Positions 1 to 13,010 of a stretch of DNA of 64,000 nt are shown piece by piece. Numbering within the stretch: the stretch's first letter is position 1; every line of letters begins with the position of its first letter. The notes under the pieces are model-generated. The model was not told the DNA's origin and ran no database searches. It saw only the letters and a program-made list of their open reading frames with translations. The translations under genes and the position numbers were made by a program. Origin of the DNA: Fragum whitleyi (Eukaryota > Mollusca > Bivalvia > Cardiida > Cardiidae); the NCBI GenBank assembly GCA_948146395.1, contig OX411557.1, positions 35,132,077-35,196,076 of the forward strand, read 5' to 3'.

Positions 1-2940
1 CACTGAGTCCGCCAAAAACAACTAATTCCCAAGGTATAGATTACTACGCCCGATACCGCTTCGCAAACTTTTGCAACTCGCGTTTTTGGCGAACGAACGT
101 CGTTCACCAGTGTTATATACCATGTCAGGAAAATCCTGTAGGATGTTAATACATTTGAAATAAAGTAGTGCCTCTTAAGATTCAATTTAGAATCTTTAAA
201 GATTTTTCTCCGCAAAATCACTGTTTATTTCTTTAATGGCATGACACTAGTATTCTTCATCAAGTGAAGATAATGAAAATTCGCCTTGAAAAACACAAAG
301 TGATCTTGCAATGTTTATCAAGGGATTTTTTGATCGGCGTAAGCTTGTCGAGAGATTAGAGCAAAAACAAAGTTTGTGTCAAATCACCGTAGAGACAGAT
401 ACTATGTTTTTTACCCAAGCCTTCGCTGGTGCAACTTGTAGTAATTAGCCGGAAATATGTGTTTATTTAGGTCGTGTCCTCTTGAACTTACATTCGGCAA
501 TACTCGGGCGATCTCCGACGTCTCCGATTCAAATGTAAGTTACAAAGTCGGCCGAGTTGAGACGAATGACACATCAAGACACATTGTTTTGCTAGAAACG
601 GTAACGCGGTTTTACATAACTTTTCAACACGCGACAGTAAGTCTCGAGACGGGTTTTAAGAATTATTCGACACGTGTTTTACGTGTACAACCTTTCTTGT
701 ACCTTTTATTTGAATAAGGATGAACGCCGCTATTAACTTTTTTTCTGTAAAATTGCGCTGGCTGAAGTAGGGCTGTAAGGATACACTCAAATATTCGGTA
801 AACTAAATGTCCTATTCCCAGCGAAAACGTATCGTATCCGTCTGTCTCAGAAGCAAATATTGCCGAATACCAAATGCGACAGGCGCGGAAGATATTTCAT
901 TGGGGCCATTCTACTTTGCATTTTTTAATCTGTAAAACCATATCAATTCAAATTTTTTTTGAAAATTAAATAAATGATAGCTAAATATTCAACCCTAGAT
1001 ACCACTCCAATTGACGAGAAGATATTGCCGTGGTCGAGGGGGGACCAGATCCGTCATGCACTTGTTAACAATTAGACAGGCGGGGTATATATTGTTCTGG
1101 AAAAGTCATTGCTCTTTTTTACAGAAATCATAAAAATCTTAATCGATGAATAAAAACTGGCTCCATCCTTCCCAAAATACGTTTAGAATGGGTTAACTAC
1201 AGTTTAAGCAAAAACTAGCTCCGAAAAGTCTAATATCAACCGCAATACTTTAATAAGATATCGATAGTGAATGATTTTACTGGCATCCAAACTCTTGTAG
1301 GTAACAAATAGGTTCTCGTGCAAAAAATAAACCAATAATTGTAAGGATTCTCAATTCTGTTTGGGGAGAAAGTCGGGAGGAAAAAACATTGTATTATACT
1401 TATACTATTTTTCAGACATAGTCATGCAATTGTTACCTCCCTTTAAAAAAATAAATTGCTTAAATAAGATTCTTATTCGCTTTTGGTGTTGGAATTAGGT
1501 TACAAAATAATAATTATCAAGACTTTTAGTATGCAGTTTACTACGAAGCAATTACTCAATATAAAAAGTTATACTTTAATTTCTTAACCTTAAACACAAA
1601 TTATCTATGAATTATACTAATAGGGCACTAGACCTTCTTTAATTTATACCTATATATTTCTCATCCTACAGATAGCCTGTGTTATAAAATTGAATAACGT
1701 CAAAAATGTCAACCACGGAAGTGGTTTTGCCTGCAGATATGATAAAAATGGTTCTCTATGGTTATGGTTTGAAATACTATAAATAAGATAACAAATCATA
1801 ACTTTAAACAATGAGTACAGTTCAGGGCTGACTGATATTTATAGGTATTACTTTGGTTGGTACTCAAAGACCTTTTCATCCTCTGAGAAGAAACAAAGAT
1901 AGATAAAAAAGTTAAAACAAATACAACAATTTATCTAATTAAAATAAGCTTAAACATGATAACAATTACTTTTGTAAAAACACCATTGAATATAGGTTGA
2001 AGACAGTTTTAGAGAAAATTAAATATATTTTTCCATTTATGTTTAATTTATAAATGTACCTATTTCAAGTGTGTAAAAGAAATTTTCACAGAGTAACAAC
2101 TCAAATTCTAACAAATATTATTCTAACAGGATTTTTCCTCTTTCCCTTTCTTTGAATTTGCAGTGAAATTTCCGAATAACGGAAATTTTGCCGAGACAAT
2201 TTCCTTTTTTTTTACATACATAATTTCTCTTTTCTAATTGAATTCAATATATGACTCTGGAATGCCATCAGGTTCGTTCACCATCAGTACTTTCAGTGTT
2301 TTGATTATATTTTTAGCTGAGTTGATTAGTTAGCTACTAGTTACTCAATTTATCCCTTCGATCATTCCGTCTAACAATCGTAGTAATGCTGTTCTTCTAG
2401 GGGCACAAGCTCGTCGGCTTTTTCTTTTACAATGAATTGAATTCCATAAAGAAGTTCTATTTTACTGTGGGAACACACGAAATTGAAAGGGTCAATTTCC
2501 CTCTATATGGTCCATATATGGTCCATCCCTTACTCATACCTCATTATTTTTTAATTTCCACCCTAGATATATATCAAATTACACTCATGTTGATTTATTG
2601 TCTGCAATTTGTTCCATGTTTGCCCAGTCTAAAATTTTGTCGTCTGTTAAACGGTTTAAGGATTGGACAGGGCTTTTAAGTTTTTCTAATTTACATTAAT
2701 CCATTACAAGACAACAAATATTTAGACAGGTCCAATTTGTAAAGTGTAGCGATTACATACAATATGTGGGCAAATTAGTAAAATGTGTAGCAGAAATGGT
2801 AGATAATATTAGGGAGAAGGGGGAAAGTGTTAGTAGGCAGCATTTTAATTTTTTCCCTATTAGAAAGGCCATCCGTCAAGATCAAATATAAAAGCTGTGT
2901 ATCTTTTACACAACAGTGATTTTGGCAGTGATAATTAAAA
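1..2940. other. No gene recognised
   Basis: AT-rich sequence with only short chance ORFs (for example 457-717 and 2437-2679) and no splice-framed coding signal or clear repeat structure that I could recognise. Confidence 0.5.
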
Positions 2941-3503
2941 CAAGAGGGCTATAGTAGCCCTTAATCGCTCACCTGAATTAAAAATCTAAAAAAAAATCAA
3001 GTCATTTCTAAGGTTTGACTCTGTGACCTAGTTTTTGACCTCATTTGACCCAATTTTGAACATTTCTAAGATCAAGAGAAACATTCTGACCAATTTTCAG
3101 GTTGATTGGGGTAAAAATATGGCCTCTACAATGTCCACAAATTTTGACCCTGTGACCTAGTTTTTGACCCCACTTGGTCCAATTTAGAACTTGTCTAAGA
3201 TTCATCCAGATAATCATTCTGACCAATTTTCAGGATAATTTGGCTAAAAATATGGCCTCTACAGTGTCCTCAAGGTATTACTAAGATTTGACCCTGTGAC
3301 CTACTTTTTGACCCCACTCGACCCAATTTTGAACTTGTCCGAGATTTCATCGAGATAATCATTCTGACCAATTTACATGTTGATTTGGCTCAAACCATAG
3401 CCTCTAGAGTGTCCACAATGTAAATGTTGACGACGCACGACGCACGACGGACATCAAGTAACCTCAAAAGCTCACCTTGAGCACTTCGTGTCACGTGAGC
3501 TAA
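2941..3503 (+). mobile_element. Short Helentron/pearl-like element, about 3 core copies
   Basis: Same family as 57185-58876: head GAGGGCTATAGTAGCCC, about three diverged 145-bp cores, an ACGACGCACGACGG stretch, and an end with GAGCACTTCGTG and GTGAGCTAA. The terminal hairpin is slightly mutated. Confidence 0.75.
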
Positions 3504-3887
3504 GAAAAATTGTTATACATGATAAAGACAAGGTGAATAATCATGGTTATATTCCAGAACATTGACCTCCTTTGTTGTTTCAGTTCCCTCGCATTCAGTA
3601 CTATCGGTACTTTGATTTTAGCAGTGATATGCAAGCACTACGTTGAACACACATGGAACTTCGTGTCGCACAAAAGTTGATTACGTATACCAGAACTATT
3701 TTTTGCGAGCGCATGAGCACAAAAAAGCTAAGTAGTACACGTGTTGTTTGGTTTTTGACTCGGTTATCTTTTTCGTAGGCCATTTGCAGGATGCAGGGTT
3801 GTTTCCAAGGGCCAGCTAAACCAGGCCAAAAATGAACTAGTCACGAATACTAATGAAGATTAACCGGATATCAAATAAGCGACATGG

Positions 3888-4127
3888 GCTCATTTTACTG
3901 AACGTCTTACGATCATTTTTTGCGTAAGTCAAAAATTAAAGTGCTTCTACAAAAGTAATTAAGTATGGATTTCAGCAATGCATCGTCAAATTGGAATCGT
4001 CTCTAGAAGACGATTTAAGTGAGATATTGCAAGGCAGAATCTAACAATGAAGGAGAAAAAAAGGTACGATTTATGATTTTGACTAACTATTATTTTTTTC
4101 GTAAGACGTTTAGTAATATGGAGCCCA
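3888..4127. mobile_element. CATCTTACGATC MITE, copy 1
   Basis: The ends are GGGCTCATTTTACTGAACG and TTTAGTAATATGGAGCCC, inverted, with CGTCTTACGATC inside. The central hairpin is GGAATCGTCTCTAGAAGACG. About 240 bp, noncoding. Confidence 0.75.
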
Positions 4128-4330
4128 GGTCATTCGTGTTTCAAGATACCACCCGATATTGCTTTTATCTATATATATACTTAGCAAAAAAAGAAACTTT
4201 ACATACTTGTTGGTCTGTTTTGAATGACTTACAGTGGCTAAGGCCAACTTTATTTACATGTGTTAGTTGGACTAGCTACGAAGACTACAAATACGCAGGA
4301 ATTTGCGCGATTGAAGCGAGTCCGAGTTAA

Positions 4331-4410
4331 TGCCCGGTTAGGACAATCGGTTACGCGTCTGGTTTTCATTCATCGGGTCGTGGGTTCGACCTCTGGCTCG
4401 GTCGTCTTTC
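4331..4410 (+). mobile_element. tRNA-like SINE head
   Basis: GCCCGGTTAGGACAATCGGT and GTGGGTTCGACCTCTGGC resemble A and B boxes. No complete tRNA cloverleaf with a clear acceptor stem was found, so a SINE head or tRNA pseudogene is preferred. Confidence 0.5.
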
Positions 4411-5109
4411 ATCCCATAATTGACAAAAAACATTGTGATAAGTGTCATTTCTCTCCCACACAATTGGCAAGTGATATGCCAAGGAGATACGCGACTGGTG
4501 CCTCAGATGAAAGCTCTAGCTGTACTGTGAGAAACGACAAGAATAGGTGCACCAGCGGTCGAATTTTAAATGTAAAACTATCGAAAGTGACCTAACCCAT
4601 ATTAATTAACAAAAAAATCGGTTACAACCACATAAAGTGTCGGCCGAGATGAGATAGGCCACTTTTGACGTCATGTAGACCCTGTTACCATTGCATATTT
4701 TTCAATTCATTTCATCAAAGGAAAGATAACTGCAAGACAAGTATGCGTATTTAGCTCAGACGTTGGCCTATCATGATATTGGAACGACTCTAATCACGAA
4801 AACGTCAAGGACCTATACTCAAAACATCACCAACGATCTTGATTTCATTTCAGTGATTTTTTAAATCGACCCCTTTGTCCTTTGACCATCAATAAAAACC
4901 TCATTTTACAAACATCCGGTACTGACCCTTCCATAAACCGACGGATATTGCCTTCAGGTTTTATGTAATAGTAACATCTGTATTCTTTATGGTTTCATAG
5001 CGATACTACAGCCCTCAGTAAGTCATGTAAAGTTTCTTTTTTTGCTAAGTATAAATTAGAAGGGATGTAGTAATTAAAGTATACACAAACCTTCACAAAG
5101 ACATCATCA

Positions 5110-5250
5110 AAGGCGCAAAGTACAAACATGATGACAAACTGATTCAATATGTTTGCAAATCATATCCGGCTTTACACGCAATTGCACGTGCAAAGCCGAA
5201 TATAATTTGCAATCAGTTTATACCCATTGTCATCCTGAACACAGAGCTGG
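5110..5250. repeat. Palindrome with GCACGTGCAAAGCCG centre
   Basis: GATGACAAACTGATTC is mirrored by the CAGTTTATACCCATTGTCAT side, around CGGCTTTACACGCAATTGC and ACGTGCAAAGCCG. The outer end is ATCCTGAACACAG. Confidence 0.65.
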
Positions 5251-5769
5251 GCTGAGCGTAAAACGTTTTTCTTGTACGAACGTTGACCTAAGTATTCTCA
5301 TTATTTTGAAGTGAAAAAAATCAAAGAAATAATTAATTCGTCGAAATGGTACATAATTTCAGAAAAGATTTATTCACCGATCCTGTCTAGGTGTACCGTT
5401 TTATTCTTTTACGCTCATAGATTTCTTCCTTTTATGGAAGGTAAACCATAGTATTCCACCATTAGTTAAATGACATTATCTTATTCCACCATCATCTAGA
5501 GTAAACAAGCAGGATTTTGACACTGAAATATATATCATTTCTACTTTTCCGATAAATTTCGAAATACGCCGTCTGGTTGACCTCTACTTGCCCCAATCTT
5601 CATTTTCAGACATTTACACTACGGAGTTTCCAGATGGTCCTTTTCATCGTGACGTGGTATATTTTTGTTTTAGATAGTCCTCATGCGAATGTCGATTTAT
5701 CACCCCTTTTTTACTTCTGAATTATTACAGAGATAGTAACATTTAATAAATCGTAAACTTGCTTTCGTC

Positions 5770-5892
5770 AGCTCTGAGCTCAGGATGACAAAACTTAAAG
5801 GAAATTATACCACGTTTTGCACGCAAGTGCAAGTGCAAAGAGGAGTATAATTTCCGAACAGTTTGAACTGTTTGTCATTCTGAACACATGAC
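5770..5892. repeat. Palindrome, same family as 5110
   Basis: CTCAGGATGACAAAACTTAA and GAACTGTTTGTCATTCTGAA bracket GGAAATTATACCACG and its inverse GTATAATTTCC, with TTTGCACGCAAGTGC at the centre. Confidence 0.65.
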
Positions 5893-6189
5893 AGTATTCG
5901 AATATTCAACGGAACAAACCCCTATTTGAAATGATCACGAAATAACCACTGCGTAAAATAAAGATTTATGTTCCTCGCACCGACAAACTTATTTAACAAA
6001 TTGCGCCAGGGAAATGTTAATGTGCATGTTCCATCTACATTACTCTCCGATATTGTATCTGCCTATAAATAAGAAGGGGCATAGCTCGCTGCAATTAAAA
6101 TATACTCAAGCCGTCCCAAAGACATCATACAGACAGTAGAACTAGTCTTAAGTGGCTTTTATTACCTTTTTTACTATCTAATTAGGTTT

Positions 6190-6275
6190 TACGCTCGCTG
6201 CTTTTAGCAATCTTTCCGTTAAATCGCGGCGGATGGAGCCCCTAACAATGGATTCCTGGTATTTCTCATTATTAC
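6190..6275 (+). repeat. SINE-like tail fragment
   Basis: AATCGCGGCGGATGGAGC followed by CCCTAACAATGGATTCC then TGGTATTTCTC matches 29780-29830. Confidence 0.55.
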
Positions 6276-6689
6276 AAAAACATCCTGACCTGAACCGAAC
6301 TTGAACCTGTTCTGAAACTCACTGAATGTTCCTAGTAAATTTTCTAGTCCAGCATCCGTATCTTCCTGAAAAGTCAACGAACCGGAATCAAATTCTTTCT
6401 ACTTCTGTCACTAATTGTAACGGATTCACACAACAAATCTCAACTCAACATCTCAAATGATATAGAAACAAGTCCGGAAAACTGGAATTTCCAAGTAATT
6501 TCCTTGGTCCAGCATTCTTATCTTCCTTAAAATCTTATTCTGTAACTCATTGATGTCGACTGACACACCAAAAAATTGCTCAAAGGTTATAGAAAAAACT
6601 CCGGAAAACTGAAAGCTTCAAGTAATTTTCTAAGTCCAACATCTGTTCCTTACTGAAAAACTATTGGACCAGAACCATATTAAAATATG

Positions 6690-6880
6690 CGCTAGGTCAG
6701 GTGACTAGGAACATTTTGTGAAAGTTTCATCCAAATCGGTCCATTAATGAAGAAGTTGCGTTCACAAGATTTGGATACGGGTGGACGCACGGATATTCTG
6801 ACATCGGGACGGGCGGACGGACAGGGAGACGGAGAAGATGATGCCAATGTACGGCCACCTTCGGCGGCGTATAAAAACGC
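6690..6880 (+). repeat. Related single-core repeat with GGACG-rich tail
   Basis: It carries AACATTTTGTGAAAGTTTCA, the conserved core phrase, then a GGACGGACAGG-type stretch and CGGCCACCTTCGGCGGCGTA at the end. No tandem copies are present. Confidence 0.5.
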
Positions 6881-8979
6881 TTCGAAATCGTTCAAATAAT
6901 CAAGATTTCAATCATTTCAATCGATAAAATAATTGCCTGAGTTTATTAGCTGATGTTGAATTTTTGCAGATTCAAAATTAGAAATTTACGAAGATTTTAA
7001 TCTATAATTTATATTCGATTATATTTTGCTTTCCTAAAAATCGTTCAAGACTCGCTCCAAACACTCATTCAAATTCATTCTTGAAAAATTCCAAAATCAA
7101 TCAACTTATCAATTTCACGATGTTCCTAACAGTTACACCTCCTGAATGTGGAAGCTATGATTCTCTTTTGTGTGTTAATTCTACATATCGACGTGTTCGA
7201 ACAAAAGCATATTATGTGTTTATACATTGTATAGACACTATGTTTTTGCACTAGGCCATCGATATGTATTATTTCTACATCTCTTATACATAACTCTTTT
7301 TCACCATTCTCTCCTTTTTTGTCTCAGGGTAGCAGAAATAGTCTCTTTTTTTTTTGTTGTTGTTGTTGTAGTTGTTGTTTGTTGTTGTTGTTGTTTGGGT
7401 GGTTGTGGGTTTTGTTGTTGTTGTTTTGTACAATGATAAGGAGACGCTCACAATTACCATGTGGACTTACAGATAGTCAACGTGAAGGTTTGGGAATTTG
7501 ACATTTCTGTCATCGCTGACTCAATTACTCTCCCTGTATGACTAAATAAATTATTAACAGACTAAGACTATATAAGTAAATTATTTGTCCGTGGCTGTAC
7601 TTGTTGTAGGCCATATTCTGGTGACATAAAGAATTTACCTTATATATTCGTTGAAGTTATTGAGCATAAAAAAGACAAACGTCACTACTGAATAGATCAT
7701 AACCAATCCTTACCAGTCTGTGTTAAATCGAACAGATAGAACCTGTTATACCATAAAGATAAAAGAAATTTGTGTAATGAAAATTTTCAGAAATTGTATT
7801 TTGGTTTGAACCTTTCTTAACTTTCGTGACCATTTTGTCGTTCTGAACACCGAGTCGGTTGGTATTATAAATTCGATATCAGTCCGTTGTTATTTGGTAG
7901 GAAAAAAACGCTTACTTGTGTTCGCTACTCTCATGATTTGGGAAAAATATATTTTAGATGTTGCTGTTAACTAAATCATTAAACAATATTTTCTTTATAT
8001 CCAATATAATAAAATGTGTAGGCCTACATGTTATGTTACTGTATGTTTACATGTATATGGTCAAGCCAACATTCAGGTTAAGAAATTTCTCGGGGCTGAC
8101 AGGAGAACCTCACCACAGAAATATTGTATTTCTGTCGACAACATTTCCACAATATTCTTTCCAAAGCCCCAGATCCTTATAACCATCTTCAACTTGACAA
8201 ATTGTCTAAAGGAGGCGTGTCATCGTCGAGCCCGAATCTACACCTTACCTTTGGGCCACATGTCTGTATTAAAAGCTTTTATTTGTCAGCTAGAGATACA
8301 GTCACAAACCCTCCATATTTAGCAAGCTGCAAGTAGGCCTATATCATATTGGTTTGCGTTAGATGATTGTAAAACAGTGTACTATTTGAAACCGGTGGCT
8401 ATAGTGGATCCAGGATTGGAGGCTGTAGTGGATTCAGGATTTCTGTAAAGGCGTTTGAACATACAAATTTGGAAGTTCGTTTTCCTAGTTTCATACAATT
8501 TTTTCTGAGTTTCTGCGTTAAAATCAAATAATTAGATTACAGACAGGGGTTCGTTTGAATCACCCTCCCGAACCTTTGTCTTTAACCTAATTGTATGATG
8601 GTGTATGGATCATATGCTTTAAATGGTCGTTTAAAAAAGACCACTTACGATATAAAAAATAATATTCTACAGGGAATCCATGTTACTCAATTTTATTTCC
8701 ATAAACACTCTTTTTCAAATTTTCGGTCACCTAATCTTCATCAAGAAAAACACAAATAATCAAGAAACTACATCTTAATCATTCCTCCATTATACTTTGT
8801 ATGAAACAATGTCAGTAGCAACGTGACGTCATTTCCAGTACGGCAAAAAGCATTCACTTAACCCCGACTGCCAAATGACGCCACGTCATCATGCTCATAA
8901 GATTCTCATTTCAATTCCAAAAACATCAGCGGATTAGAACCGCATATAATTAACAAACTTAAATAAATTAAATAGAATG
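6881..8979. other. No gene recognised
   Basis: It contains the TTG microsatellite, a stretch with CTCATTCAAATTCATTC near 7060 resembling 33180-33530, and a partial GTTCTGAACAC end near 7840. Overlapping ORFs at 7958-8336 in three frames lack any recognisable domain. Confidence 0.45.
7350..7430 (+). repeat. (TTG)n microsatellite
   Basis: Interrupted TTG repeats. The Cys/Val-rich ORFs over it are artefacts. Confidence 0.9.
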
Positions 8980-9250
8980 GCACAAACAATAATAATAGTA
9001 ATGATGATAATAATAATCAAATTACATTATACTTATTAGAATAAGAAGAAGGAGAAGAATGGGATAATGCAATATAAGTATTCTTATTCTATTAAGATAA
9101 ATGAATAATAAGCTTATATAATAATGATAATAATAATGAGGGTGATAAAAAAATAATGATAAAATTTAACAATTTAATTAAAAAGGGGGTGGTAAATAAA
9201 TAATAATAGATTATAGAATAAGAAGAATAAGATAGAATAACGACGAAGAT
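8980..9250 (+). repeat. AAT/GAA-rich low-complexity stretch
   Basis: Imperfect ATAATA, GATAAT and AGAAGAA repeats; no coding potential. Confidence 0.75.
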
Positions 9251-10502
9251 AATGCGAATTAAGTATTTTTACCGATCGCCCTAATTTTTCGGCCAATGCT
9301 CGACCGCTATTTCATTTGAAATTCAAAAAATATATCGCATAACCTGACAATCTGATCGAATAAGTGAGTTACATGACTTTATGTCATTATGGGCGGAGAC
9401 TTCAAAACAAACCAGTGACGTCAAATCTTGTCTGGTGAACGGTCTCGAAGAAACCTTTATTGTTAATCGATCACATGAAAACGCTTATTTCAATAAACTA
9501 TTTCTGTTGCGTTTTCAACAAAACTGACATACAAATGAGATTTTTCTAAATAAACATGTCAACCAATAGAGTTAAGAATCGAACCTTCCTTTAACACCCT
9601 TTTTAGTTGATATGAAAAGTCGACAGAGTGGAAATGATCTAGAATCTTACTTCTTGTTTTCATGTGAATACTTTTGATTTATTATTCTGCATCGTTCCCC
9701 CTATATATGTTGTTTTTTTCTGTTATAGATTCTAGAATACTTATTTACGGCGGGTTTTGCGAAAAATGCCATACGTTCGTGCCATGGATAATCCGTGTGT
9801 GTTAAAAACTCAACCGACATTAGGTTGTCATTAGGTTTGGCGACAAAAGGATACATCCAGAGAAAAACCATAAACTTGGATATTCGGGTTATTCAAAGTA
9901 TTGAAAAATAGCAAAATAAAATTGCTTTGAAACAATTAAGGTCCGTGAAAGCTGACTATGTTTCGAAAATATACGATACCCATTTAAAAGTTACGTTTCA
10001 ATGGGGAACCGTAACTTATCACGCGTTCAAAACGACAACGATCGCGAAAAGGTGTTCCGCTTTAATCATGTACTTTAAACGTGTACTAATCAGTAGAACA
10101 GTGTTCGAATTATTGTCGTGTGCAAACGTTTTCTCAACCTGAACAACGGGCTGATCACTACGGCTTTCGGTGCGTCATTTTAATTGCTTAATAGACTACG
10201 TGTTACAAGCATTAATGAAAATGAATATCACGCAGAACATAACTGGTCTTTTATCAAAATAAAACCCTCATAGATGAGCATACCTCAGCAAATAGAAAAT
10301 AGAATACTAAATAGAATGTAAACCGTCTCCCCAAATGACGAAATATAAGTGAATCCCGATTATGATAAAAATCGCTCCTCGGCCTTTTGATTACGGCGAT
10401 TTGATTTAAGAAAATGTGACGCAACAGAATTGACTGACATCATTGATTGACACACAACTCACTGGAGCTAGGATAATGGGTGAAAAATTAAGTTGATCGG
10501 TA
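9251..10502. other. No gene recognised
   Basis: A chance ORF at 9927-10142 shows no family resemblance. Nothing else seen. Confidence 0.45.
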
Positions 10503-12535
10503 AAACAGTTATAGTTCATATTCTGACAATTTACGCGTATAACCCTACGTTACGCTTATAGGGCTGTCACACCTTAACGTTTTAGCCAGCGTGTGGAGAA
10601 CGTGTTGGATTTTTTTAAAACACGCTGCAAACACGTCGAGTACGCTTTGAACACGTTCCGCACACGCTATAGGCACGCTCAGGCCTCCTAGCAGGCCTAA
10701 ACGAAAATAAAGGTTTTTATAAAGGCTCCAATGTATGAAAATAAAGGCCTTTTAGTGTAAAATATGAAAAAAAAAAGAGTAAATAAAGGCTATTTTTGTC
10801 GAGGTTCTTATTTCTTTATTGAACCCAGTCATACCAAAGTCATTTTTTTATGTTACATACTGCATTCTGAAAAACTCAAGATGGAAGAAACAAAAGCAGC
10901 ATTTTTTTAAACTACACATAAAAGAAGGGAAAATGCAGAACAAAAGCCATTACTTGCTTTCAGCTAGCACGGCAACCAGTCATAGCAAATATAAAGGTTC
11001 TGAGTGAGAATAAAAGGCTATTTTGGCGTTTTAAAGGTTTTCTGGGGAAATGTAAAGGTTTTTAAATGTTTTAAAGGTTTCACTAGGAGGCCTGCACGCT
11101 GTAACACGTTGGCACACGTTGCGATTGGCTGAGCATCTCATAAAAATTTTGTGCATGCACAAAATGTCTCAGCGTGTGCCGAACGTGTTGAAACACGGTC
11201 CACACACGTTCCGAACACGCTCAGCACGCTATAGACACGCTGTGAGCTCGTTTGAATACGCTACGGACACGCTAGAAACACGTTCGCCGAAAGTTGAATG
11301 TGCTTCTAGCGTATCTCCAGCGTACAGGCAACGTGTGCATAGCGTGTCTCTAGCCTACTGAACGTGTGTCTAGCGCGTTGCCAGAGTGTTCACAGCGTGT
11401 TTCTGGCGTATGACAGCGTTTCAGTAAATATCTGTGTGTTTCCTCATGACCAGTCTAAGAACGACTTTAAAACTCGATTATAAGTAGCATTCTCTTTAAG
11501 CTGTTTGTCTTTTCTTCCATATAAATGAGTCTTACGTAAAAGATGTTTAAATATTGTCTTCACGGATTTTCTTAATTCATCAAATTGTCGAGGTTGAGAA
11601 CGTAGCCTAAATGTGTATTAAACAGTGCGTTTATAACTTGCTGCTCTTTGGTCAGAATAACAATACGTTCGCGAAATACTTTACACATTATAAAAACATT
11701 TATTAGTCTTATTTGATAATTATCAAAATACCAAAAAGACAAGTACGTCGTTGTATCTAGTGGACATAATACAAGACGTGTTTTACTCCTCTATTCTGTT
11801 CTGAATATTTGTCTTTATCAAATGTACTGCAGTTTGATATTTGGAACATCTTTTTCCCGCTAAATATAAACGGGAATCAAAGGTTTGTAAAAATTTTAAG
11901 TAAAGTCATCCTTTATGGTAGAGCATATTGAGGAAGAAAGGAGTGTATTATGATAAAACGTTTCTTACCCTTCCGCAATATTTTTCGTGTAAAATGTCCA
12001 AGAAGCCTCAATCAGCCTGTAATCTTATAAGTTTGTTATATGCATGATTTAATGCAACAGGTGCCAGTGTATTTTTCTTTCCGCCCTTTCCTATTTTTTC
12101 TTTTATATGAACCAATATAATTTGAATTTGAATATGTGTAGTGGCCGGTAGCCTGTTAATATATATAAAATATGAAATAGAATTGGTAATTTCTTGCAGA
12201 ATTTATACTGTCATCGAAAATACGCTGCGCACGCTAAGCACGTTCTGAGGACGTTACCAGAACGTTGGACATACGCTCAAGAACGTTGGTAAACGCTGAC
12301 GTACACAATCAACACATTTTGGACACGTTACTCACACGTTCAAACTCGCTATGAACACGCTACAAGCGCGTCGTGACTTGACAAAAAGAAAATGTAGGTC
12401 AGCGTATGCCTACGTTTTACAGACTTAGTCGTTTTCAAACGCTTTAGGCACACGCTGGCTGAAACGTTGAGGTGTTACAGGGCCATTACTTAGGTTTTAT
12501 CGCATAAATTGTCAGAAATGAACTATAACTATTAC
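10503..12535. mobile_element. TIR element carrying helically spaced ACGYT/AGCGT repeats
   Basis: The ends at 10503-10605 and 12440-12535 are inverted: TTATAGTTCAT...TCTGACAATTTA outside, then CACCTTAACGTTTTAGCC and AGCGTGTG inside. Three clusters (about 10590-10680, 11095-11415, 12220-12475) are built from degenerate 9-11-bp units of the type ACGCTATAGAC or AGCGTGTCTCT. No ORF of transposase size is present. A 413-bp element is nested at 10681. AT-rich sequence fills 11420-12210. Confidence 0.75.
10681..11093. mobile_element. Nested 413-bp TIR element (hAT-like?)
   Basis: The ends are AGGCCTCCTAG and CTAGGAGGCCT. Flanks GCACGCTC (10673-10680) and GCACGCTG (11094-11101) match at 7 of 8 bases, fitting an 8-bp duplication, although the host is itself rich in this motif. 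Subterminal AAAGGTTTT / AAAGGCTATTTT motifs repeat at both sides, as in hAT elements. Noncoding. Confidence 0.6.
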
Positions 12536-12566
12536 ATATTATTATAAAATAAATTAATAAGTTATA

Positions 12567-12676
12567 TAATGATGCTAATAATAATAATAATAATGATAAT
12601 AATAATAATGATTACGATAATAATAATAATGATAATGATAATAATTATCATCATCATCATCATCATCATCATCATA
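12567..12676 (+). repeat. AAT/GAT/CAT trinucleotide microsatellite
   Basis: Runs of TAA/GATAAT pass into an (ATC)n stretch around 12645-12675. Confidence 0.8.
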
Positions 12677-12729
12677 ACTACTACCATTATCACCCCTTGG
12701 TAGATATCTTCTATTGGCTTGGTCTATGA

Positions 12730-13010
12730 TTATTATATAGAAAATAGATGGCTGGTGACTTGAGATGGAAAAGTTTTTCGGACAAGGCGTAGGAATTCAT
12801 CTGGTGAGCCGGAGGCGAACGTGGTGGAAAAGTTATTGGGCAAGGCGTAGGAATTTATCTGGTGAGCCGGAGGCGAACGTGGTGGAAAGTTTATTGGGCA
12901 AGGCGTAGAAATTTATCTGGTGAGCCGGAGGCGAACCGGATAAATTCCGTAGCCGAGCCCGATAAACTTTTCCATCTTAAGTCACCTATCATCTATTCTA
13001 TTTATCATGA
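12730..13010. mobile_element. TIR element with three 58-bp tandem repeats
   Basis: The ends are TAGAAAATAGATGGCTGG...GACTTGAGATGGAAAAG on the left and the inverse (CTTTTCCATCTTAAGTC, ATCTATTCTA) on the right. The phrase CTGGTGAGCC occurs at 12801, 12859 and 12917, an exact 58-bp period. Confidence 0.7.

Noticed and set aside
457..717. 86-codon ORF near the left end
   Set aside because: No domain, no signal peptide, no splice context; plausible by chance.
4331..4410. Functional tRNA gene
   Set aside because: A- and B-box-like phrases exist, but a full cloverleaf with paired acceptor stem could not be drawn; a SINE head is more likely.
7227..7501. Cys/Val-rich ORFs
   Set aside because: Translation of the TTG microsatellite.
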